DNA from: Cenococcum geophilum 1.58
Taxonomy: Eukaryota; Ascomycota; Dothideomycetes; Gloniales; Gloniaceae
DNA length: 64,000 bases
Reading direction: 5' to 3'
NCBI GenBank assembly: GCA_001692895.1
Contig: KV748178.1
Coordinates: 4,563,917-4,627,916 of the forward strand
Shown: positions 1-12,869 of the stretch, piece by piece
Layout: each line of letters opens with the position of its first letter
How positions within the stretch are numbered: the first letter of the stretch is position 1
The notes under the pieces: generated by a model
Told to the model about the DNA's origin: nothing
Database searches by the model: none
The model's input: only the letters and a program-made list of their open reading frames with translations
Program-made: the position numbers and the translations under genes

Positions 1-215
1 TTAAGATGTACGGCTATTGCTAACCTTGTCCTATTTATTAGTGTAGCGTATAAGTAGACCTATAAATACTAAGATATATAGCTGCTGCTAACCTTGTCCT
101 ATTTGTTAGTGTAGTTTATAAGTAGACTTATAAATACTAAGATATACGGCTGCTGCTAACCTTGTCCTGTTTATTAGTGTAGGATATAAATAGATCTATA
201 AATACCCCTTATACG
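1..215. repeat. 68-bp tandem repeat, about three copies
   Basis: The word TAACCTTGTC recurs at 21, 89 and 157, giving a period of exactly 68 bp, and the sequence between the copies is closely similar. The array runs off the left edge, so the copy number is a minimum. Differences between copies are mostly C/T or G/A, as RIP would leave. No reading frame is evident. Confidence 0.85.
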
Positions 216-639
216 CAACTACTTAAACCAGTACTAATACGGATATAGCCCGACGGCTGGTTCTATACCTTTGACAATATATTTACTCAGGATTTCGTTA
301 AAAGCTTGCTATCCAGCACGCTACTAAGCCAGCTTGCTCCGGTCCAGTGTTATACCTACTATAGTACTATTATAACTACTAGCTATAATGTTAATCTTTC
401 TAAAGTCCGTACTGCTTAAATAAGTTATTAGCTCTGCGCTCTACTCCTCTATATACTTAAACGCTATTATAATAATAATAAACTATATGTTTAAATAGTT
501 AGAGAATAGTTAGCATTAAAAATAGAAAAAAAAGGGGCCACGTATTCTCCGGTTGTGTTCTAATTTAGGTTAGTATTAATTTATATATATTAGGTAGGGC
601 CATTACTTACTATATATATTTACTATAGAATATTCGGCT
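216..639. other. AT-rich stretch with no gene recognised
   Basis: RIP-degraded sequence leading into the HET relic. The HET frame can be read leftward to about 541 with more frequent stops, so the true 5' end of that gene may lie here, but I cannot place its start codon. Confidence 0.5.
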
Positions 640-2220
640 AATACTAATATTAACATCTAGATCGGCTTCCTAGTCTTACCTAAAGCGGAACGTTTTACGC
701 TACTTTACGCATGGCTTTATTGGTGCGATAAGTCCCATAATTATAATAAGTATAACGCTAAACCTAAAACAGAATTGCTAACTAGGCTCCTCTGCGTTGG
801 GAATCCGGATAATCTAGATTACAATCCTAAAATCTTGTGTCTCGATCTTGCTATGTAAATAGATAAAGGAAAATATATTGCTTTATCTTATTACTAGGGC
901 AAACTTCCAATTAAAGCTAAGGAATAGTTCTATATAATCCAGGATAACATTAGCTAACGGCTAAGAGGGTTTAATATCTCCGACCTGCTAAAGACGTTCT
1001 AGGACGCTGTTAAAGTAACTTAGGAACTTCGTTTACTATACCTCTAGATTAACTCCCTCTGTATAATTTAATTTGGGGATAATAAAGAGGATTAGAAAAG
1101 CGAATGTTGGCGTATAGAACACGTCTTCTCTTTTACTTACTGCACGATTGCTATAACTTCGGCTGTTGATTTAAACGTAGGGTTTCTTAAGCGGAACGTA
1201 AGCACCGAGTATATCCCCATTTAAGATGCCTTAGGTAGGCGGTTCTATATCTGCGCCGATATAGATAATTTTAATAATAATTTAGAGAAGGCTCTGCTTA
1301 ATACGCGAGCATAGGTAATATAAAAAAGGGTTTTATCACGACAAACTATCTATTTTAGTAATAATTAGACATACTAGGAATGTAGTAAAGGGGTTTACTG
1401 CGAAAACCTTACTAGACTAAAAAGGTAAGAGCTTAAGTAATATCTAATAGGCCAATATCTTCCTAACTTAGATATTTTGCTCCTTAGCTTATTTTAAAGG
1501 AAGTTCTTTATACTTAATCTAAAATTCCTAAACCGGCTCCTTAAGTTAGGCCACTAATGTACTATGGAATTTATTTACTTTCTTTTTAAGGACTACTTAA
1601 AGCGCGGCTTTATAAAGGAGACCAATAGATCTGTTGCAATATTGGGGTTAGTGGACCGTATTATAGGTGCTTTAGGGTATTAAAGCATATACGGCATCTT
1701 TTAGCAATACCTTTATAGGAATCTCCTATAGCAGATATCTAATAATAAGATGGAGCGGATTGTGTATAAAAACTAGAATATGCCATTATGGTTATGGATT
1801 GCATATAATAGAGGCATTAAGTTTATAGATATCCCTTTTAGCATAGTTAATTGGATTAATAACCTCCGGTTTAATAAGGAGCGCGGACTTGTACTAATCA
1901 CCAATATAGGGGAGTTTTGGGATTGTATAATGGAACTAGATAGGAAACATTATGCTATTTTAGATTTTAGCAGAACGAAAAGAGGATGGATATAATATAA
2001 TGTTAAGGAGGGCGAGGATCTTTTTAAGGAACGATATATTGTCGCTAGGAAGAAGTCTAGTAAGGATAAGATTAAGGATAGGGATAGATTAGATATTAAG
2101 GAGTACTATATATTAGTTATTAGGCCAACCAGTGTAAATAGCAAGTATAAGAGGGTTAGAGCTAGGTTAATCTAGAGTAACTACGTAGTAAGATAGAGGT
2201 TTAACATGCGAGTTATATAA
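640..2220 (+). pseudogene. HET-domain (heterokaryon incompatibility) protein relic
   Basis: HET-domain proteins trigger or control cell death when incompatible fungal hyphae fuse. One frame (codons starting at positions 1 mod 3) runs from about 640 to the TAA at 2218-2220 with no indel that I can see. It shows the HET core: YIALSY followed by a stop and G at 874-900 (family pattern YIALSYCWG), then the block around LLYLW and SLCII at about 1030-1070, then FTYCTIAITSA near 1131-1160. The C-terminal part carries PLWLWIA at 1783-1803, corresponding to the PSWSWAS block of the family, and a tail with YYILVIRPTS near 2107-2136. In-frame stops are TAA or TAG at positions where the family has Gln or Trp. 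This is a RIP-inactivated copy; the start is not placed. Family assignment is firm, function is lost. Confidence 0.88.
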
Positions 2221-4540
2221 ACGACTTTATATTAAAAATTCTGGCAGAGTAACCAATATATATATCGATTTAATTTTAAATTATAAGGCATAGTCTATAT
2301 ACAGGCTTTATCTACTTACAATATTATTAATGGTTTAGCGCTTCTTACTATAGTGGAAGTGCCTAGTCAGAGCTAGGGCGACTAAAGAGATAAACCGATC
2401 TATATAAGATATAATAGCACACTATCCTCATATAGCCGTCTAAGCATGGCGTTTAACTATTTTAAGTAAAGCTTACTGCTAAGACTGCTGCCTAAGGTAA
2501 GTCTAAGTGGTTTTGCCTTAGTAAGCTTAGACGTAATTCTATTAGTGCGGATTATAGATTTTTAATCGGCCCGCAACCTAACTACATTTATAGTGCACTA
2601 CCGGAATCACGTCTAAGGCTATTTTGTAACGTTTATTAGGCGCTCTAATAATATCCGCAATTTTCCCTATATTTGCGGTTAAATTACTTAGCTATAATAG
2701 CTTAAAATACTACTAAAAGTTCATTAATTAGAGAGACGACCCGATATTTTATAGATATTGGGTTAAAATTGGCCTATAACGGCCCAAAATTAAGATTAAT
2801 TTTAATTTAGTCAAAAACCGCGCCATCAGGCGCCGCAACACCACCTACAACGTCGCAATAAGTATACGTATAAGAGCTAAGAATCTATTGTCAATAGATC
2901 TAGCTCTTGCGATCATTTTAAGCCTATATGCAGCCCTAGACCTTATATAGGTGGCTTTAACAATTTCGTTAAAAATTATATATAGCTCCTATACAAATTT
3001 AGACAACATAAGACTTAACACAAGACTTAGCGCGAGATTTAGCTATAATATCGCAACGGGCGTATATATAAGGCTTAAAAGTTAATTAATTATAGAGCTA
3101 GCTCTATAGATCGATTTAACAGTATTTTTAAGATAATAGCTATTATAGGGGTGTAGATTAATTTCGTTAAATAAGGTAACTGCTCTATATATAAAATAAG
3201 TTATATCGCTTAATAAGTCTTGCAAAAGTCCGCATAAGTGGTTTTACTATACGCTTAGCTGCGGGGGCTACCTTCTACTAACGCCCGCACTTTAACTTAG
3301 CATAGGACGGGTTTAGCGGCAGTATAATTAGCGGTATTTATAGCAGGTAATTAAAGCGTAAAATACTTTAAACTCGCCCCCGTTAGTAAGGAGGGTAGTT
3401 AAGCCGCACCGACTAGACCTTTATAACGCCCTACTTTTTAAGGTTAAGAATAAAGAAAGTAGAGAAAGTAGGCAGCTATAGTATTAGAACGAAGAACTAT
3501 TATAGGCTTACCACTATTAGTTAAGTACTAGCCTACAACTTATATAAGGCGGATAAGTAGTACGGTTACTAAGTTAACTAAAACGTTAACTAAGCAACTA
3601 TTACTATTAAACTTCGCAATGCGGCCTAACTTATAATATAATATACGGCTATATCTACGTCGCAGACTTCTTTAAAGTACTATTAGTATATTATACCACC
3701 TCTAAGCTTTATAGGCACGCCTTTAACGCCTCCGCTAACTAATAAGAAAGTCTTTACGCAAGCTCCTAAGAGATAACGTGCTTTTTAAAGATATTGAAGT
3801 AGAGAAATATATTAAGCAACACCTATAAATAGAATTTTAGCTTATATAAAAGGAATATAATAGGTTAGAATGCTAGCTTAAGCGGGATAAATTGCTATTC
3901 GGGTATATTAAGGGTAAGGTACGGTACGTAGGCTGGAATTTTATAAGGTTAATATAGATATAGTATTTAATTTAATCTATCTTCCTATTAATCGCTAATT
4001 TTTTACTTATAAAGAGGCTCTATATAAGAAAGAGCAGCTAGATCTATCTGTAGTAATAAGTAAGGCTTAAAGCGCCTATAATAAAAAAAGGGAAAAGGAG
4101 TATATTAGCCATAAAAAGGCTAGAGTAGAAGAAGACAGGACAGTAAAAGCTAAGGAGATGCCCTTATAGTAGTAAAGAAGAAAAAGAAAAGAGAAGTAAA
4201 GAACTATAGTAAGGCAGGCCGACGGAAGAATTATAGAGCTTATTTACTGCTAGCCCTAAGGAGCGCAGCCACCTTTATATTCCTATAGTCTAAGAACTCT
4301 AAGGGAGACTTCTTTTATAGAGCCTATTCCTTTACCTTTATTATCTACTAGAGCTTCTAGACTACAAATAGGTCCGTTATTTTAGCTATAGTAGCACCTC
4401 TAGCCTTCTATAACGCGTCTAGCTACCACTTTTCCTCTATCCTCGCCATAATGGCGAAAGACTTATCCTAGAAAGGACTAAGGCTAGAACCCTTATCTCC
4501 GTTATACATATTATATATTAACACAACGTTAAGCCCATAG
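2221..4540. other. RIP-degraded DNA, no family recognised
   Basis: AT-rich and TA-rich. Short coding-like stretches exist on both strands (for example a lysine/glutamate-rich plus-strand run near 4,020-4,170), but none gives a protein family I can name. Between 2,720 and 3,300 there are CG-containing islands such as GCGCCGCAACACC near 2,831, remnants that RIP spares. Confidence 0.4.
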
Positions 4541-5190
4541 GTCTCGGCTAACTCTAGCGTCTACTCCTTATATATCCTCTTTAGTATAATCCTACTATAC
4601 ATCTAAAGCCTCCCCTTAGCATTATAGCTAATAGGACGAAACTCCTTATAGATCTTTAGGGTAGGGCACTTAGTGCTGTTAGAATACTTAGGCCCCTTTA
4701 TAAGCATACTAAGATCCTTAATAATCCTGCTATCCTTAGCCAAGAAACCGGATACTAGGCGTAGCAACCGCTCTTACTACTTAGGCGTTAACATATTAAG
4801 GACCTACAGCCAAAAAAATGGCGTTAAAGCCGCCCTTCCCTTTTAGTAGCAGCTCCCTCGCCTTATTTAAGACGGCCTTATCCACAAAGTTACCTATAAT
4901 TAGGTAAACAGCCTCGCCAGGGCCGCCGTTGCCGCGTTTAAGTTTATAAGCTTTAATATTGCTTATAGCGTCTATCTTAATTAGCTCCTTATAAATATTT
5001 ATACCAATATAAACTCTAAAGTCCCCCACGCGGCGCTTCGCCTTAATAGCTACCTATATTAATCCCGTACCTAAGTCTAGCATATAATCTTTAGGAAAAA
5101 GGTTCGCAAGAACTATAAAAGGCAAGACGTTACGGAAATAGGCATAGTTAACTAGGTCGTAGACAGAAACCTATCTCTATATCCAATTAC
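4541..5190 (-). pseudogene. Possible SAM-dependent methyltransferase relic
   Basis: A minus-strand frame reads from about 5,190 leftward through the open stretch 5029-4796 and on to about 4,541. Its opening part contains YMLDLGTG, then about twenty residues later a VYIGINIY strand, then IIGNF. This resembles the glycine-rich SAM loop, the acidic residue at the end of strand 2 and the following strand of class I methyltransferases, with the acidic position now Asn (a G-to-A change). Downstream of 4796 the same frame continues with TAA/TAG stops only, so the protein was longer. The catalytic C-terminal half gives no recognisable motif. The assignment rests on one motif and spacing; an unrelated Rossmann-fold protein is possible. 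Confidence 0.35.
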
Positions 5191-6858
5191 TTACCTTATA
5201 GGCGGTATTAAATCAAACCATTATTTTATATATAAGGGGGAGCTTTGCTAATATCGTTTAAAGCACGCGTTGCAGAGCTATTATAATAGAGGGGTAGAGG
5301 AGGAGCTGCTACGGAAGGCTTAATTAGAGGGAGGACGGTGTATAGCCAATGGTTAAGAGCTATAGAAGCTGCTTTAACGGAGGGCAGAGTGACTTAGAAG
5401 GTAAGTAGTAGTTAGTAAAAGCCAAGAGAAGTAAGAGCCGTAAGGGAGGTAAGATAAGAGTAAGATAATAGCTATAAGGAGAGTTTTTATAAGTATTAAA
5501 GGTAATATAGAACTTTAGGAAATAGGATAAAGCTTTATAGAAATATTAAAGACGGTATTATATAAGATGAAAAGAAGTCCGTGCAAAAGGTAGGGGATCT
5601 TTTTACCCTTATTTAATATAAGAGTAAAAAGAAGTAAATTATTAACTTACTAATAGGCTTAATCGTCCTAAAAGCAATAATAGGAAGCTATTTAGCTTTA
5701 AACGCTAGAGGTGGTAAAGAAAAAAAAATTAAAGTAAGATTTAAAAGCTACTAGCTCTAAAGCTTAATATTAAGGTTAATAAGAGGTATTAAGGGCTAAA
5801 GGAGGATTAATTAACAAAGTGTAAAGGTATTAAAGGTAAGGAGCACGCGTAATAATATATCCGCGTAATAGGGCTTAGGTAGGTTAATTTTATTATTAGC
5901 GCCGCCTTAAAAATAATACCTTTACTAACCTACTTAAGTTACTATTCCGCTATAGGTTACGTATAGACGCGGATAAAAGCTCCGTTCTTTTTTAGATTTT
6001 AGCTATTTAAAGACCTTATATATTGCTTAAGCCTTACTTTTTATTAAGATTAAGATTAAGCTTAAATCCTTTATCTTACCTACTACTACTTCCTTCTCTT
6101 CTCCCTTTATAGAGAGCGGCTTTATAGGTTATTTGCTCTCTAGTAAAGCTTCTTATTTACTAGCGCTGCCTATATTTACTTAATAACCTTCTTTATTTCC
6201 TATCCTCCTCTACTATAGGCTTACCTCTATTTACTCTCCCTTAGCCTTACTACCTCTTTTTAAGACTTTTAACCGCCGCAATTACTAGTAAGCTATTATA
6301 TTCCTTAATATTTATTTTATCCTTACTTATTCTAAGGCTTCTTATTCTTATTTACCCTTAAATTTAATAATTTATTACGTTTCTGCTTCTTCTATATCTC
6401 CTTTACGTTTAGAATTAATAACTTAGCTTTAACCCCGCAACGCGCTTTACCGCGTAAGTATTTATTACACTTACTAACCTCTTAACGCTTAAGAAGAACT
6501 TCTACTAATAATAATACCTTCTCTTTAAGCTCTCTCGGCCTTCTCCCTCTTTTATACTAGTAGCCTTTTCCTCTTCTTCTTCGTCCTAAGGACTAGTTAC
6601 TGCCTCCTCTTACGCTCTATAGTTGTAATTTATAAGTAAACTACCTAACCTTTTCTTCTAGAGCAACCTGCGCTATTTACTAATATCTTAACAGCTATTT
6701 CGTACTGCTACTACTGCCTCTTCCTACTATCTCTCCGTCTCTCTCGCGCTTATTCTCTTACCTTTTTTTTAGATCTTAGAGACCTTTAGCTTCTGCCCTT
6801 CTTTAATAAAAGTAAGCCTATATTATTCTTATGTTGCTTACTAGGGCTAAACTAATTA
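5191..6858. other. RIP-degraded, pyrimidine-rich stretch
   Basis: Strong strand asymmetry: about 5,280-5,850 is purine-rich on the plus strand and about 6,040-6,840 pyrimidine-rich. This may derive from a low-complexity Lys/Glu or Ser/Leu-rich protein. No domain is recognisable. Confidence 0.35.
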
Positions 6859-7340
6859 ACTAACGTATAAAATGGATAGACGGTAAATATAATAGCTACG
6901 CTCCAGAAACCTACTTAGGCTGTTAATAAGAGCTACTATACGGTTGCCGCCGTTAGTACCTAAGGCGCTTTTACTCCGCCTAAGAAGACTATATACGTTA
7001 GCGCCGGCTTCTATACTAAACTTATTAGCCCTTTCTTCTACACAGCTAATATTATACCTAAAGTCCACTATATAGTTAATAACATCTCCGCCCGTTATAA
7101 TGCTAAAACTAATACCGTCTAGGTTTATAATAAGTACATTAAAACTAATTTAGAGGTTTACTTCTATAAAAAATCGTGGATAACACTAAAGGCGTACTTA
7201 TAGTTCTCTTTGCCCGGCCAGCGGTATATGGAGCCAATAAATATATAGGAGGATACTTCTAGCGGGAATAAGTGCTATTAAGGCAACTCCCTAGATAAGG
7301 CTAAGATTGTCGCCTTTTAGAAGGAACAGGGATTCTAAGC
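6859..7340 (+). pseudogene. Unidentified protein relic
   Basis: A plus-strand frame of about 160 codons (6,859-7,340) contains only around ten stops, all TAA or TAG, and keeps varied, protein-like composition such as NKSYYTVAAVS, PPKKTIYVSAGFYTK and FSLPGQRYMEP. The 70-codon open stretch on the opposite strand at 6856-7068 is its shadow. I do not recognise the family. It lies 400 bp upstream of the hAT transposase relic in the same orientation, so it could belong to the same transposon or to an independent gene. Confidence 0.35.
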
Positions 7341-7740
7341 TAGCGACAATATGCGGTTTTTAAGGTAGGAATAGAGGTTATAGCTGTCGGCGAGATCTTC
7401 TTCTTTACCCTTTTTTCTTTCCTTTTTCTTCTAAATCTTACTATCCCCTATAATGCTTTTCTTCCTCTACCTTTATACCTTAGTGCTCTTATAGCATTAC
7501 TACTACTTCTTGCCTTAACTTTATAGAATATTAATAGATATCTGCCTACTAAAGTAGGACCCTTAAGTAAAGAATCTAAAAATGTCTAGCTAGTGTAAAC
7601 TAACCTAGGATATTTTAACCCCCCTATAAAAAATAACCTTAAAGACATTTTAGCTATAAAACACATCTAGCGCTTTCTCGCTAACCTACCTTAATATAAA
7701 AACAGCTGTGTTTCTCTCTACGTTAAGCTATTTATAGTAC

Positions 7741-8260
7741 TTATCTAGCTAGGGTAGAAGTTAAGGAAGTATAAATTAATTAGCTCCCGTTAGATAAGGA
7801 AATAGCGGTAAATCTCTTAATAAATCTTTAATAGAATACTAAGTAGACTAGCTGGTTAGTAGTATAGTAATCGCTTAAACTTAATCGCAACTTTATATAG
7901 TTCTTAATATAGTTACTTATTTTATTAATAGGAAAAGTAGGCGTTAGTAAGCTATTTTAGGCCTTTAAGAGGTACTTAGTAAGTATAGTAGTAAGAACCA
8001 AGCAGTAGTACTTATTACTTTATTTAAGGAGTACGATATTAATGGAAATATTAGGTATTTTATAGCCGATAATATGGAGTTAAATAATATATATATTAAA
8101 GCAATCCTTTAAGCTCTCTATCTAAATATATTAGGGGTTATTTGGTTATAATATAGAGGCCTTAGATTTAGTTTATAATCTGGTAATTTAGAGTAATTTT
8201 GTCTATATAGCCTTAAATATTTAATATTCCTTTTACCGCTCGTAAAACGCTAGAATAGTA
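7741..8260 (+). mobile_element. hAT-family DNA transposase relic (Restless-like)
   Basis: One frame from about 7,741 to 8,260 contains, in order, a run ending in AILGL at about 7,959-7,973 (hAT pattern ALLGLREV), SKNQAVVLITLFKEY at 7,990-8,034, then GNIRYFIADNMELNN at 8,044-8,088 (hAT pattern GYFIADNAESND, containing a catalytic Asp region). Stops inside are TAA/TAG only. In active hAT elements this protein cuts the element out and reinserts it; here it is broken by RIP. I could not find the BED zinc finger, the C-terminal hATC dimerisation domain or terminal inverted repeats, so element ends are unknown. Confidence 0.75.
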
Positions 8261-9959
8261 CGCTAAAATATTAGTAACTTTACCGTATATAGCTTCTAAA
8301 ATAGAGCTCTTAGCGTTATTTTAAATTGCTATTACGGGACTTAACCGTAACACCCTTTTCCTACTATTTCCTACCTATTCTACTATCGTCTTCTACTGCT
8401 AAAAGTCGCCCGCTAGTAACTTTAAGGAACTTTAACTAGTTATAGGCATTATATTATATATAAGGGCTATTTCTTAAAAGGCTTCCTAAATTCTATTAGA
8501 GGATTATTGCTTATAATTGCAAATAGATATATAAGTGTCTTTGGCATTTATATAGGCCTCTATAAAAAGGAACATTTAATAATTAAAAGGTTAGTATAGT
8601 AGAGGGAGAGCCTTAAGCTCTAATTTTACTACTAGTAGAGGTTATAACTACTTGGGCAGCTATTAAGAAGCTACTATAACTACCACTACCAATTAAAGAG
8701 ACTTAGGGATAATCTTTAGCTAGCTAGCCTAGCCTCTTCCTCTTCTACGAATATGCAACTTCGATTATAACCCTAGGGTATTATATATCGTTATGCCAGA
8801 ATAAAGCGTCCGGCTTATATTTCGACTTTATACTAGGCGGAATATTATTAAGTAGAAAATACACCTTAGTTAATTAGGCTAGGCGCACTTTTTATATAAA
8901 GAGGGCTGCCCTATCTAATCCGCTGCGGATTACTTTTAGCTAACTTCGAAACTAATATATTTTATAATTACGCTCTTATATTAGTTATAGTGTTAAATCC
9001 TTTAACTTGGTCCAAGCGTAATAGTTATATTATTGGCCTAAAATCTTAGGTTAGAAAAAAAGGATAAGGTTTCTCTTTATTAAATATAGCTCTAGGACCT
9101 CTATATATATATAAGGAGGGTGTAAAAACCTAGGGGGGGTAGTAACTAAAATAGGTGGAATAGAAGGGGTAGGTAACTAAGATAAATCTAATCCTAGTCG
9201 ATATATATACATCCCTAGCCTTAGGTAGAATTGGACTACTTTATTAATCTCCCAGATATCTTTTTAGAAATAATTTACCTCTCTCCATCTCTATTTAAGG
9301 GAACTCTTTTGCTAAGGTAATTAAGTATGTCTTATTCCTTATTAAGGTGGGTATATACTTACTAGGATAAGCTAATGGAACTAAAGGAATAGTAAAGGGG
9401 TTAGTAAAGGGATTGGCCTATATAGCGTATAGGTATAAATATGTTAGGAATATAATATCTAGTATAGCCTAGCTGTAGTTACCCGGCTCCTTTACGGAGG
9501 CTAATTTATTAAGTCCCCCTAAATATTTAATTAAGATACTTTTCTTACTAACTTCTTATTCTTTATTGCCATTTTTAAAGTCTTAACCTTTATACTTATA
9601 ATCCTTATTCCTCTCTCTATATATACCGTATAGATAAGCTTTATTATAACGTACTTTAGATCTCTAGCAAGTAAGGCAGGCAGTTTATTTCCGGCTAGTG
9701 TATTACCTTACGTTTAAAGTAATAGGCTCCGCGTTAGGTTAAGAGCTATTAATAGAAGTTTCTTCGGGAGTTAAAGGACACTGCTAAGAAAAAGAAGATT
9801 TAGTGGAAGAGTTAGTAAATCTACTATCCGTAAAATACTATATATCCGTAGAATATACCGCATTCTATATTAGTTTTAGTAACTACTTTAAGCCCTTATC
9901 TAGTAGTACTAAAAGTTCTTAATCTGGATTTTAAGAATTTTATAAACTGTATTTCTTTA
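8261..9959. other. RIP-degraded DNA; may include C-terminal part of the bZIP relic
   Basis: The minus strand gives long protein-like stretches, for example about 9,280-9,440, which could be the remainder of the bZIP protein encoded upstream on that strand at 10.0-10.1 kb. Frame continuity was not established. Nothing else is recognisable. Confidence 0.35.
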
Positions 9960-10130
9960 TCTTATCTTTAGAGGCTCCTTTTTTTTCTAGTAAGCTTTAA
10001 AGCTTCTTATTCTCTTCTAATAGGTACTTAACTTTTCTTTTAAGGTCTTTAATTAATTCTCTTTAGCGTTGGCGAAAACGGGCTTAGTTTATACACTTAC
10101 GTTCCCATAATTTCTATAGGCAAAACTTAG
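9960..10130 (-). pseudogene. bZIP transcription factor relic (DNA-binding region)
   Basis: Reading leftward from 10,110 the minus strand gives WERK, then N, a stop, ARFRQR, a stop, RELI, followed by a zipper. The two stops are TAA codons explained by C-to-T changes in Gln codons. The basic region keeps the bZIP signature N-x7-R (Asn seven residues before Arg). It is followed by leucines spaced exactly seven residues apart (DL, YL, KL), the hallmark of a leucine zipper. bZIP proteins bind DNA as dimers and regulate transcription. No start codon is placed, and the C-terminal domain could not be classified. Fold assignment is good; identity within the family is unknown. Confidence 0.7.
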
Positions 10131-10916
10131 CATTAGATTATATTAATTAACTAAATAGATATTTACCTCGGCTGTCTTTGGCATGGTAATATAGCAGCTA
10201 GATATTAAAAGGGGCTATATTAAAGATTTTCGCGGAAAAGAGAGAAACAGCAGTAGTATATAAGTATTTTACTTCTAATATCCCCAGGGAAGGGAGCATA
10301 GGTTATATACTTAAAATATAGAAATATATAGAATTAAAGATATAGACTACTAAGAGGAGGCGGGATATAAAGTTTCTACATATTAATATAGCGCTAACAC
10401 TAATATTATATATAGAAGATAGTAGAAAAAAGTAGAATATAAAAAGTTAAAAAGATAAACTATTAGGGAGCGGACTGCTAAGCTAAGCCTTTAGAAGTTT
10501 TCAAGAGTCCTATATCTAGGAAACGCTATATAGGTAGAAGAAGTAAGCAAGGAAAAAAGGCTATATTAATTACCTGTAATACTTATAGGGAACACGCGTT
10601 ATACTTATTGCTATTATTTAGAGTATACATACTCCTAAATTATTTTAGTTTTAAGACGGCTTATCTTCTTAAATGGGTAATAAGCTTTGGGGATAAATCT
10701 AATTAGCTCCTACTAAGCCTGTTAAATAATTATATTAAAGGCTTATAGAATGTAAAGAGTTATAGAATAAGGCTTAGGTTATCTAACCTTAAGGATCTCC
10801 CGTAATTTAGCTTAGATTATATCTAGAATAACATTAAAAGGAAAGAAAGTAATATTAGCTTCTTAATTAGCTCTTATCTAAATTATAGCAGAACCCTAAA
10901 TGGTTTAGTGGCTTAT
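10131..10916. other. AT-rich DNA with no gene recognised
   Basis: RIP-degraded sequence between the bZIP relic and the left inverted repeat of the candidate transposon. No motif, repeat or frame stood out. Confidence 0.4.
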
Positions 10917-11035
10917 AGTAACTACTAAATCCTAGATACCTTTGCACCGTAACTACTAAATTATAAACGCCTTCGCATTACGACTACTAAATTATAAACA
11001 CTTCTACACTAGAATTACTAAATTATAGACGCTTT
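10917..11035 (+). repeat. Left subterminal repeat array (about 4 x 31 bp)
   Basis: Four imperfect copies of a ~31-bp unit with the constant part ACTACTAAATTATA. The first copy has the variant ending CCTAGATA. The inverted counterpart is at 14,995-15,108. Confidence 0.85.
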
Positions 11036-12181
11036 ATACTATAAGCACTAGTATAAAGAGCCCTATATTAAGATCTAATCCAATTATAATATGCGTACTA
11101 GATTTAACAGTATTAGTAATAGATCCCGGTAGCTTAAGATAGTAAAGGGGATATACTTATTACTTATCTAGTATTTGTCTAGAGGGCCCTATATAATATT
11201 ACGTGATATAAGCTCTTACGTAAATACTTTGTCAATTCCTAGCACTTTTTAGTGGTAACGGGGATTTTAGGTACCCTACTTTTCCAACGCTTAAAGTAAT
11301 ATACGCTCTTTTAATTAGTAATCCTTTTTATTTAAGAATAAAATGCTTAAATTTATTGCTATTATTTAATATCCTTTAATATCCATTCCCTTCTGTTTGC
11401 TATTAGTAATGTGTAATTATACCTAGGTTTACTATAAGTGTTCTTATCTCCGCTACACCGTAAGAGCTTAGTGCATAAAATACTAGGAGATATAAAAAAG
11501 ATATCTAGTAAACGTTGTTGTAGTGTAAGAGCAAATACTTAAGCTATTAATGTATAACTAATTTTCTGTTATAGTAAATATAGGCTTAATAAAAACTGTA
11601 GTGCGCCTTTATAGGTCTATATAGAGGCCTAAGAAGCTTATATAAGAATTTCTTCTAGGTAACTGTAAATATACATTAAACTAAGAGGCTTACTTAAATA
11701 TGTATAAGAAGGTAAAGGAGGAAATAATTTAACAAACGTAAAGGGGGCTGCGTATTGCTAGCAAAGGGCGTATATAATTCTCTTCTTCGTAAATGCACTG
11801 TAAATAAGCATTTAGGGTAGAGAAACCAAACTATCTCTAATAAAGTATTTAATGTGTTCTAAACCTAGCGATAAGTGATAGTCATTATATATATCCGGCC
11901 CGAACGAAACTTACTTTAGAACGGCCCCTAAACGGTAGGACCTTAGATATAGGCTAGGTAAACCTTAGTATATATACTTATAACATTCTCTAATCGCCCG
12001 CCCATTAAATATATCCAATAGCTTTTAAATAGGATAGCGGTAAGTAGCTCTTCGTACGCTATAGACAGTATATATACTAACATTTATAAAGAAACTAATG
12101 TATATAATAAATGTATCCGTAGAAATATCTCCACTTTACCCCTAACCTGCTAAACGTTAATATCCGCTAAAGTGAAAAGAT

Positions 12182-12811
12182 GCTAACCTACAATTATACC
12201 ATTTGTCTATATTATATAAAGATTTTAATACGCAAGTTAGTGTTCTAGAGGAGATGTTTAGGCTATCGCCTATAATATAAGTGGACGAAGTTGCCTTTAC
12301 TAAGGCCGTTACCGGTCGTATTTTCGCCCTTAAGCATTATATAGGAGCTAGATATTTTCAACCCTTAAAGTTAAAAGGAGAGTGGGATTATCCTATTAAA
12401 GATTATAATAGAAATTACTAGTATCTAGATTTATATTATAAGTATATTAAAACTTTAGAGGGGTTTAGGTATAAAATTTTAAGGCGTTATCTTAACTAGG
12501 ATACATATCTGCTGTATAGCTACTAATTTAACTCTCTTATTAGTCTTCTTTAATATAAGCGGAAAGCTTATAGTGTAAAAGCTTTATCGCGGACTTAAAT
12601 ATTTACACTATTTATAACGTATATTAAGAAGAGTATGTTATAAATTATATTATTTTAGAAATGCTTACGGAGATATAGACTTATAACCAGCGGAGGCTAG
12701 TAGTTAAATAAAATAAACGGAAGACTTTACTATTTATACACCTTATACAGACTCGCCAAAACCTAGCTTTAATGGCGGTGGCTAAGGAGAATCTATTTCT
12801 CTAAGCGCTGA
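12182..12811 (+). pseudogene. Unrecognised protein relic inside the inverted-repeat element
   Basis: A single frame (2 mod 3) from about 12,182 reads some 210 codons with only TAA/TAG interruptions and then meets a TGA at 12,809-12,811. RIP does not create TGA, so that codon is probably the original stop. Protein-like blocks include EEMFRLSPII, VDEVAFTKAVTGRIFALKHYIGARYFQPLKLKG (12,283-12,380) and YKRKAYSVKALSRT. It is basic and rich in Tyr, Arg and Lys. I find no zinc finger, DDE, tyrosine-recombinase or helicase motif I can name. Its place between inverted repeat arrays makes a transposase or accessory transposon protein possible, but that is inference only. Confidence 0.5.
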
Positions 12812-12869
12812 AATAGGCCCCTTAACTTTAAAAGCCAAAGACAGCACTTAGATACCTATCCCAACGTCT

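Noticed and set aside
6856..7068. 70-codon minus-strand open stretch
   Set aside because: Antisense to a longer plus-strand coding-like frame (6,859-7,340) with RIP-type stops.
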